From Bacteroidales bacterium (lineage in GTDB: Bacteria > Bacteroidota > Bacteroidia > Bacteroidales > JALTDM01): DNA of 5,646 bases. The notes under the pieces are model-generated. The model had not been told where the DNA came from, searched no databases, and saw only the letters and a program-made list of their open reading frames with translations. Each line of letters opens with the position of its first letter. Position 1 is the stretch's first letter. The position numbers were made by a program, and so were the translations under genes. The DNA lies in contig JALTEO010000380.1 in assembly GCA_027073875.1 (NCBI GenBank), forward strand, positions 1 through 5,646, in the 5' to 3' direction. This document shows positions 1-4,762 of this stretch, piece by piece.

Positions 1-39
1 AATTTTTCCGTTTATATTCAAAAAAATTCGCTGAGCCAT
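1..39 (-). CDS. Start of an unidentified third gene in the rhomboid-phosphatase operon (partial)
   Basis: Thirteen codons are visible, beginning with ATG at 39-37 and reading MAQRIFLNINGKI, after which the frame leaves the window at base 1. The ATG lies one base after the TAA of the phosphatase gene (43-41), the tight spacing expected inside an operon. A purine-rich AAAGGGA lies about 8 bases upstream of the ATG, inside the end of the phosphatase gene, and could serve as a ribosome binding site. Thirteen residues are too few to name a family. It could also be a chance open frame, but the spacing, possible binding site and lack of stops favour a real gene. Confidence 0.5.
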   Translation of the reverse strand, partial: MAQRIFLNINGKI

Positions 40-40
40 A

Positions 41-535
41 TTATACTGTCCCTTTTACAATTTGATTACAAACAGGAAGAATAGAAGTATTCGGCTGAAT
101 CTTAATTCCCTTTATATGAGCATTGGCAGCAGCTTCAATATCGCGATCATTGTCACCAATCATATATGAACGGTTGACATCAATATCAAAACGGGCAATG
201 GCTTTTTCCAACATTAAACTGTTTGGCTTACGACATAAACATTTTTCTATATCAGAGTGATGCGGACAATAATAAATTTCGGAAATTGTAATTTGTTTAT
301 CACTTAACCGTGATAATAATTGTCCGTGTAGTTTCTCCACATCGTCTTTAGCATAAAGACCTTTAGCAATTCCACCTTGATTGGTGATAATTATCAACAA
401 AAAACCGTTTTTCTGTAATAATTTCAGTGCGGGAATCAAATCATCATTAAGCACAAACTTATCTTCGGAAAACACATACTCTCCTATCTCTCTGTTAATG
501 ACACCGTCTCTATCCAAAAATACTGCTTTATTCAT
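41..535 (-). CDS. gmhB: HAD-IIIA phosphatase, GmhB-like (D-glycero-D-manno-heptose 1,7-bisphosphate 7-phosphatase)
   Basis: This 164-residue cytoplasmic protein has every HAD-IIIA motif. Motif I is FLDRDGVIN at 6-14, with nucleophile D8 and general acid/base D10. Motif II is TNQGG at 51-55. The motif III basic residues are R102-K103 and motif IV is GDNDRD at 127-132. The zinc-loop ligands typical of GmhB and the HisB phosphatase domain are present as C90, H92, C99 and C101. GmhB removes the 7-phosphate of heptose bisphosphate in the synthesis of nucleotide-activated heptose for LPS, capsule or S-layer glycans. The length is slightly below the roughly 180-190 residues usual for GmhB. The start is firm: the ATG directly follows the TAA of the rhomboid gene (TAAATG), which suggests translational coupling. 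Histidinol phosphatase is the main alternative, but no histidine biosynthesis genes lie nearby. The fold assignment is secure; the sugar specificity and anomer are inferred. Confidence 0.87.
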   Translation of the reverse strand: MNKAVFLDRDGVINREIGEYVFSEDKFVLNDDLIPALKLLQKNGFLLIIITNQGGIAKGLYAKDDVEKLHGQLLSRLSDKQITISEIYYCPHHSDIEKCLCRKPNSLMLEKAIARFDIDVNRSYMIGDNDRDIEAAANAHIKGIKIQPNTSILPVCNQIVKGTV

Positions 536-1147
536 TTATCCGCCAATAAGTTGATGCAAAAATAACCAAATTAATTGATGTTTTATCAGCAGCGGAAAAA
601 CAAAACCGTAAACGGAACCCCAGAAATGCACATCGTGAGCAATAAACCCCTTATCGCGTTTTCCCATAATATAGGAATAAATCAAGTAACCAATACCAAA
701 GATTATTCCCGGAATAGGAATCATACCAAAGAAATACAACATATTCCACGGGTCAAAAAATATAGCGGTAAACACCACGGCAGAAACAGCACCGGAAGCT
801 CCCACTGCATTGTAAAAAATATTGTCCTTTTGTTTGTTTGCCGAATGTAAAACCGAAAACAGAATTGCTGTAATATATAGCACGATATAAAAAAGTGTCC
901 CTTTACTTCCAAAATAATGAGCAAAATAATATTCCACGGCACGACCGAAAGAATAAAACACTATCATATTAATTATCAAATGTATCCAATTAGCGTGAAG
1001 CAAAGCGTGTGTAAAAATACGATACCATTCTTTGTCATGATGGATACGATAAGCATTAAATTTTAACTTCTCGAACATTTCCTTGTTCGAGAATGCAGCG
1101 ATAGAAACAATGGATGTAATTATAATAATAATTGTTGTTATGCTCAT
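536..1147 (-). CDS. Rhomboid family intramembrane serine protease
   Basis: This 203-residue protein is the compact six-helix rhomboid form, with hydrophobic segments near 2-18, 52-68, 83-101, 111-131, 139-160 and 175-198. The catalytic serine is S118 in GASG (116-119). The catalytic histidine is H174 in HFWGSVYG, which keeps the HxxGxxxG packing pattern of the last helix. The segment WYRIFTHALLH at 41-51, followed by H56 and N60, matches the first loop and second helix of GlpG, where the equivalent His and Asn form the oxyanion site. All residues needed for activity are therefore present. Rhomboids cleave transmembrane segments of membrane proteins within the bilayer; nothing here identifies a substrate. 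It is the first gene of a leftward operon and is followed with no gap by the phosphatase. A promoter matching the Bacteroidota consensus lies about 45 bases upstream of its ATG. Confidence 0.93.
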   Translation of the reverse strand: MSITTIIIIITSIVSIAAFSNKEMFEKLKFNAYRIHHDKEWYRIFTHALLHANWIHLIINMIVFYSFGRAVEYYFAHYFGSKGTLFYIVLYITAILFSVLHSANKQKDNIFYNAVGASGAVSAVVFTAIFFDPWNMLYFFGMIPIPGIIFGIGYLIYSYIMGKRDKGFIAHDVHFWGSVYGFVFPLLIKHQLIWLFLHQLIGG

Positions 1148-1190
1148 TTTATTTAATAACTGCTATATTTTTATGGTTAAATTTTCCATA

Positions 1191-1222
1191 CAAAGATAAT
1201 TGAAATAATTTACAGTTTACAA
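1191..1222 (-). promoter_or_regulatory. Bacteroidota-type promoter for the rhomboid-phosphatase operon
   Basis: Read on the minus strand, TTG at 1222-1220 is followed after 21 bases by TATCTTTG at 1198-1191. This fits the Bacteroidota -33/-7 consensus (TTG or TTTG, about 19-21 bases, TAnnTTTG). Transcription would start near 1185, giving a 5' leader of about 35-40 bases before the rhomboid ATG. The leader has no clear Shine-Dalgarno sequence, which is common in this phylum. Confidence 0.65.
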
Positions 1223-1327
1223 TTAACAATGGTAGAGTTAACAATTAACAAACTGCTTCATAGTGCTTGCTACAGACTACAGACTGCCGACTGTGAACTG
1301 CTGACTACATAATTCGTAATTAAAAAT
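1209..1327. repeat. Degenerate 7-bp phased repeats, left array
   Basis: From 1272 to 1327 the sequence divides into eight consecutive heptamers, starting ACAGACT, ACAGACT, GCCGACT, GTGAACT, GCTGACT and drifting to ACATAAT, TCGTAAT and TAAAAAT. Positions 5 and 7 of each unit are always A and T, position 6 is C in the first five and A in the last three, and the first three bases vary. A looser run of the same period lies at 1209-1251, with units such as TTTACAG, TTTACAA and TTAACAA interrupted by about one unplaced base. The -33 element of the leftward promoter falls within this looser run. Function is unknown; no open reading frame explains the periodicity. Confidence 0.7.
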
Positions 1328-1330
1328 TAA

Positions 1331-1354
1331 TAGGCACTCCAAACTTTAGGCACT
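1331..1354. repeat. Short direct repeat TAGGCACT
   Basis: The octamer TAGGCACT occurs at 1331-1338 and again at 1347-1354, 16 bases apart, at the border between the left heptad array and the palindrome block. It could be a duplication scar or chance; no element with insertion-sequence properties lies between the copies. Confidence 0.4.
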
Positions 1355-1367
1355 TAATAATAGTATC

Positions 1368-1492
1368 GCACCTACGGTGCTTAGTTTTCTTGTTTGTTGC
1401 ATTATTACAAAAGTTTCATCCCTACTAACGGGACTTTACCTCGGAATTTATGCCAAAGGCATCCTCCCGAAGGAATCCCGTTGGGGCTTTGG
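1368..1492. repeat. Cluster of short palindromes, mostly with three-base loops
   Basis: Several small hairpin-forming units follow one another. GCACC-TAC-GGTGC (1368-1380) and ATGCC-AAA-GGCAT (1450-1462) are perfect 5-bp stems with 3-base loops. TCCC...GGGA (1419-1433) has a 7-base loop, TACTAAC. TCC-CGAA-GGA (1465-1474) and CCC-GTT-GGG (1477-1485) are shorter. ATCCC (1475-1479) can also pair with GGGAT (1491-1495). None is followed by a T-run, so they do not look like intrinsic terminators. One unit, with its flank (1451-1464), recurs inverted at 4694-4707. Confidence 0.65.
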
Positions 1493-1534
1493 GATAATTC
1501 GTAATTCCTAATTGATAATTCGTAATTGTTAATT
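1493..1534. repeat. Six tandem heptamers of consensus NNTAATT
   Basis: Six units follow without interruption. The last five bases are always TAATT and the first two read GA, CG, CC, GA, CG, GT. The array ends exactly at the first base of the -7 element of the transglycosylase promoter, and the -33 TTG comes from the junction of two units. The 19 bases at 1509-1527 recur as a perfect inverted copy at 4667-4685. Confidence 0.85.
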
Positions 1535-1541
1535 ATCTTTG
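1512..1541 (+). promoter_or_regulatory. Bacteroidota-type promoter for the transglycosylase-SGNH operon
   Basis: TTG at 1512-1514 is followed after 19 bases by TATCTTTG at 1534-1541, an exact fit to the Bacteroidota consensus and the same -7 octamer used by the opposite promoter. Transcription would begin near 1547, leaving a leader of only about 20 bases before the ATG at 1567. The whole spacer is heptad-repeat DNA. Confidence 0.7.
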
Positions 1542-1566
1542 CCTTTTTAATAAATAACAATAGCTG

Positions 1567-3156
1567 ATGAACAAAATAATAAGATTGCTCATTTTTAGTT
1601 CTTTACTTATTTCTACCTCTTCAATTTTTGCCTTTAATAAAGATTCTATTCCTCGTCTTGACACCTCACAGGTAGATGTCATTTCCTATGGATTAGACAG
1701 TTTAGTAAACCTTTGGTATGTCAAGAACTCAATTAAGGACCATAAAACAGAATTAATGACAGAATACACCGGTGTGGACACAATAATTCCTCATTTTACC
1801 GATTCTGTTATTGAAATAAAACTTTCCGAAATACAATCGGTCATTCCGTTGAGTTATAATCCTATTGTTCAGAGATTTATTGATTTATACACCTTAAAAC
1901 GCCGCAAACAAGTGTCTGTTATGCTTGGACTGGCAGATTTGTATTTCCCCGTTTTTGAAAAAGAATTAGATGCCCAAGGATTGCCTTTGGAACTAAAATA
2001 TATTCCGGTTATCGAATCAGCACTCAATAAATTAGCTATCTCGCGTGCCGGTGCTGTAGGGATGTGGCAATTTATGTATCCTACAGGCAAGTTATACAAG
2101 CTAAAGATAAATTCATTTGTGGACGAACGCCGCGACCCTTATCTATCAACTGTTGCCGCTGTTAAATTTTTGAAAGAGATGTATGGTATTTATCAGGACT
2201 GGCTCTTGGTAATTGCCGCCTACAACTGTGGTCCGGGCAATGTAAACAAAGCCATTCGCCGTTCCGGAGGGAAAACATCATTTTGGGAAATCTACAATTA
2301 TCTACCCCGCGAAACGCGTGGCTATGTACCTGCCTTTATTGCGGCTAATTATACCTTTCACTATTACAAAGACTACAAGATTATCAAGTTACCAATTGAC
2401 ATTCCGGTAACAGACACGGTAATGGTTCACAAGAAAATGCACTTTGGACAAATTGCCGATGTTCTAAAAATTCCTATTGGCGAAATTAGTGAACTGAATC
2501 CACAATACCGCAGAAATATTATTCCTGCCACAGAAAAGAGAGCTTATCCGCTTCGTTTACCCAATAATTTTGTGGCAACATTTCTTTCGTTGGAAGACTC
2601 CATAACTCATTACAAAGATTCGGTATTTTTTGCTGCTGATTTTCAACCCAACAAACCACAAACATACAGCCATAGTTATTTCTATTCTGCCGAGCCGGAT
2701 AAAAATTCAAGAAAATTATTTTACACCGTAAAACCGGGAGACAATCTGGGTTTTATCTCCGACTGGTATGATGTGCCTATCCGAAACATTAAACTCTGGA
2801 ACGATATCCGCGGTACATTTATTAAGGGCGGACAGAAACTAGTTATTTTTGTTCCTAAATCAAAATACGAACACTACAAGAGAATCAATAGTATGTCATT
2901 TGCTCAAAAACAAAAACTGTCGGGTAAAACTGTAACAACACAAACAGCAGCTACTAAAACAAATACTTATTCGTCATCTGCAACACGAAATAAATCAGGG
3001 AAATACACATATTACAAAGTTCGCAGGGGTGATAATTTTTGGTCTATAGCCAGAAGATATCCGGGCATATCCAATTATGATATAATGAAAGCAAATGGCA
3101 TTACTGATGAACGGAGTCTTAAACCCGGACAAACGCTCAAAATACCGAAAAAATAA
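1567..3156 (+). CDS. mltD: MltD-like secreted lytic transglycosylase with two LysM domains
   Basis: This 529-residue protein has a signal peptide (1-22, cut after SIFA). No lipobox cysteine is present, so unlike E. coli MltD it should be soluble in the periplasm. A goose-type-lysozyme-like SLT domain spans about 118-232: the catalytic glutamate is E150 in the ES motif (VIESALN), followed by GMWQF at 165-169 and AAYNCGPGNV at 217-226. Two LysM repeats bind glycan chains, at about 384-430 (FYTVKPGDNL) and 481-527 (TYYKVRRGDNF), joined by a Ser/Thr/Lys-rich linker. Residues 285-332 resemble a worn LysM-like unit. The enzyme should cleave the MurNAc-GlcNAc bond non-hydrolytically, leaving a 1,6-anhydro end, for wall turnover or insertion of envelope machinery. 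It is the first gene of a two-gene unit and the next ATG is nine bases after its stop. The family call is firm; the gene symbol reflects homology class, not proven orthology. Confidence 0.93.
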   Translation: MNKIIRLLIFSSLLISTSSIFAFNKDSIPRLDTSQVDVISYGLDSLVNLWYVKNSIKDHKTELMTEYTGVDTIIPHFTDSVIEIKLSEIQSVIPLSYNPIVQRFIDLYTLKRRKQVSVMLGLADLYFPVFEKELDAQGLPLELKYIPVIESALNKLAISRAGAVGMWQFMYPTGKLYKLKINSFVDERRDPYLSTVAAVKFLKEMYGIYQDWLLVIAAYNCGPGNVNKAIRRSGGKTSFWEIYNYLPRETRGYVPAFIAANYTFHYYKDYKIIKLPIDIPVTDTVMVHKKMHFGQIADVLKIPIGEISELNPQYRRNIIPATEKRAYPLRLPNNFVATFLSLEDSITHYKDSVFFAADFQPNKPQTYSHSYFYSAEPDKNSRKLFYTVKPGDNLGFISDWYDVPIRNIKLWNDIRGTFIKGGQKLVIFVPKSKYEHYKRINSMSFAQKQKLSGKTVTTQTAATKTNTYSSSATRNKSGKYTYYKVRRGDNFWSIARRYPGISNYDIMKANGITDERSLKPGQTLKIPKK

Positions 3157-3165
3157 TTCCGACAA

Positions 3166-4656
3166 ATGAAGCCGGTAAAAATATGGTTATTTGTTCTGAC
3201 AACGATGGCAATTTTGTTGGCATTGACCTATTTTTTCCCAAAAGACGGTATTCCCATTACAAAAAACTTTACCTTATCGTTTGCCAATTTTGAATCGCTA
3301 TTCACGGGGGCACAAAAGAAGGAATTGTCTAAAAATATACTTGCAGAATTAAAAGAAACTGAAATATTAACTGACACCACTCAACAAATAATTTCGCCCG
3401 ACTCATCCGATTCTTCAACCGACTCAAAACAGAAAGAAAAAAAAACCATTATTGACAGCAAACAACTGAAAAAAAATATTTTCCCTATTGCCTATAAACA
3501 ATATAAGGACAAACAAAAACTCTTTGCTTTCTTCCGTAAAGCCCAAAGACACAGCCAGTTGCTTCGCATCTTACATTATGCCGACTCACAAACCGAAGGC
3601 GACAGGATTACTGCATTTTTGCGATTACAATTACAAAAAGAATTTGGAGGAAACGGTCCCGGATTAATTCCGCCGGTAAACTTCGTTAACTCATTCTCCA
3701 TCAAGCAAGAGAATTCCGACAATTGGAAACGATATTCCATTATGGAACGGAATAAATATCATTTTACACATACCAAATATGGCGTATTGGCAAGTTTTGC
3801 CCGTTTTAAATCTTATGACGACACAAATACCATTGTGCAAACTGCTTGGCTGAAATTTTCCAAATCGCCTATTGCATTTTCAAATACCAAGCATTTTAAA
3901 AAATTCCGGTTATACTACGGGAATAACAAAAAAAGTGTTGTCATTCAACTATTTGCCGGTAAACAATTGATAGATTTTGCTTCCATATCGCCAACTGATT
4001 TTGGCGTTTACAAAGCAACTTTACCAAATAATCCCAATGAGATTACCGTAAAATTTATTGGTGCTGACAGTCCCGATATTTATGCTGTGGCATTCGACAA
4101 TAATACAGGCATTGCCGTTGATAATATTCCGGTCAGAGGTTCTTCCGGTACTTTTTTCACAAAGATGGATTTTAATCATTTATCAAAATTCTACAAAGAC
4201 TTGAATGTCGGAATGGTCATTCTTGAATTTGGTGGAAATACACTACCTTACTTGAAAGATTCTGCTGCTTGCGAACAATACGGCAGATATTTTTTGGCAC
4301 AAATTCACCGGTTTCAGCAAATCTTACCACAAGTACCAATTATTGTAATTGGCGTTGCCGATATGTCCATCAAAGAAAAAACAACATTTGTAACCTATCC
4401 GCTTTTGGAAAAACTCAGAGATGAAATGAAAAAAGTTGCTTTTACTGCAGGATGCGGCTACTGGGATATGTATGAGGCAATGGGCGGGAAAAACAGTATG
4501 CCGGCGTGGGTTTCTTCCAATCCGCCACTGGCTGCACCCGATTACACACACTTTACCAGTAAAGGTGCTAATGTTATTGCCAATATGTTTTATAATGCAC
4601 TGATACAAGAATATGACGAATTTAAAAATAATAGCAAAAAGAACAAACATCTATGA
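3166..4656 (+). CDS. Membrane-anchored SGNH/GDSL-family hydrolase, candidate peptidoglycan O-acetylesterase
   Basis: This 496-residue protein has an N-terminal hydrophobic anchor (5-23) that probably holds it in the inner membrane facing the periplasm. A polar, Ser/Asp/Lys-rich linker covers about 62-100 and the catalytic region starts near 130. The SGNH blocks are visible in order: S141 in HYADSQTEGD (137-146), G325 in VRGSSG, N358 in EFGGN, and the D459/H462 pair in DYTH. Residues about 180-315 are an inserted, probably beta-rich segment between blocks I and II, recalling the carbohydrate-binding insert of Ape1-type esterases. Block I has ADS where GDS is usual; the nucleophile is kept. Its position nine bases after a lytic transglycosylase gene suggests it removes O-acetyl groups from MurNAc. 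That substrate is inferred; other acylated surface glycans are possible. Fold confidence is high and substrate confidence moderate. Confidence 0.83.
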   Translation: MKPVKIWLFVLTTMAILLALTYFFPKDGIPITKNFTLSFANFESLFTGAQKKELSKNILAELKETEILTDTTQQIISPDSSDSSTDSKQKEKKTIIDSKQLKKNIFPIAYKQYKDKQKLFAFFRKAQRHSQLLRILHYADSQTEGDRITAFLRLQLQKEFGGNGPGLIPPVNFVNSFSIKQENSDNWKRYSIMERNKYHFTHTKYGVLASFARFKSYDDTNTIVQTAWLKFSKSPIAFSNTKHFKKFRLYYGNNKKSVVIQLFAGKQLIDFASISPTDFGVYKATLPNNPNEITVKFIGADSPDIYAVAFDNNTGIAVDNIPVRGSSGTFFTKMDFNHLSKFYKDLNVGMVILEFGGNTLPYLKDSAACEQYGRYFLAQIHRFQQILPQVPIIVIGVADMSIKEKTTFVTYPLLEKLRDEMKKVAFTAGCGYWDMYEAMGGKNSMPAWVSSNPPLAAPDYTHFTSKGANVIANMFYNALIQEYDEFKNNSKKNKHL

Positions 4657-4666
4657 TTATTTATTT

Positions 4667-4719
4667 AATTACGAATTATCAATTATCCCAAGGGGATGCC
4701 TTTGGCAGGAATTACGAAT
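4667..4719. repeat. Inverted copy of the upstream intergenic repeat modules
   Basis: This stretch lies in the 106-bp gap between the SGNH gene and the next gene. It repeats, in reverse complement, pieces of 1451-1527. A 19-bp perfect match covers 4667-4685 against 1509-1527, a 14-bp match covers 4694-4707 against 1451-1464, and a 12-bp match covers 4708-4719 against 1497-1508. It includes three heptads (AATTACG, AATTATC, AATTATC at 4667-4687) and two perfect three-base-loop palindromes, ATCCC-AAG-GGGAT (4685-4697) and TGCC-TTT-GGCA (4697-4707). It lacks most of the segment corresponding to about 1465-1490. It is not followed by a T-run and is probably not a terminator. Confidence 0.8.
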
Positions 4720-4762
4720 GGGAAAAATTAACTTTATAAATTTTTGAACTAAAAATAAACAG

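Larger units (their letters stand above)
1148..1566. other. Divergent intergenic region, 419 bp, rich in short repeats
   Basis: No gene is supported in this stretch between the rhomboid and transglycosylase starts. It holds a promoter for each direction, two arrays of degenerate 7-bp repeats (about 1209-1327 and 1493-1534) and a middle block of short palindromes (1368-1492). These are described separately. Within it, the 13-mer ATAATTCGTAATT occurs three times, at 1309-1321, 1494-1506 and 1515-1527. No terminator is expected because both flanking genes start here. Confidence 0.85.

Noticed and set aside
575..942. Open frames on the plus strand (575-850) and the minus strand (721-942) within the rhomboid gene
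   Set aside because: Both overlap the rhomboid gene, whose catalytic motifs are intact; neither has recognisable motifs or a supported start.
1331..1500. Insertion-sequence remnant or riboswitch upstream of the transglycosylase gene
   Set aside because: There is no transposase fragment or terminal inverted repeat pair bounding it, and the predicted leader after the promoter is only about 20 bases, too short for a riboswitch.
1272..1534. CRISPR array
   Set aside because: The repeat unit is only 7 bp with no spacers and no cas genes nearby.
1869..2710. Minus-strand open frames at 1869-2099 and 2519-2710
   Set aside because: They lie inside the transglycosylase gene, including over its catalytic region; they are shadows with no family features.
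4324..4650. A 108-codon minus-strand open frame
   Set aside because: It is antisense to the SGNH block V region, has no recognisable motif, and the plus-strand gene is well supported.
4685..4707. Intrinsic terminator after the SGNH gene
   Set aside because: Two short stems are present but neither is followed by a T-run on either strand, and both match the dispersed repeat modules.
4701..4736. Promoter for the M61-like gene (TTTG at 4701-4704, TAACTTTA at 4729-4736)
   Set aside because: The -7 element lacks the final G and the spacer is 24 bases, outside the usual range; it is too weak to list as a feature.
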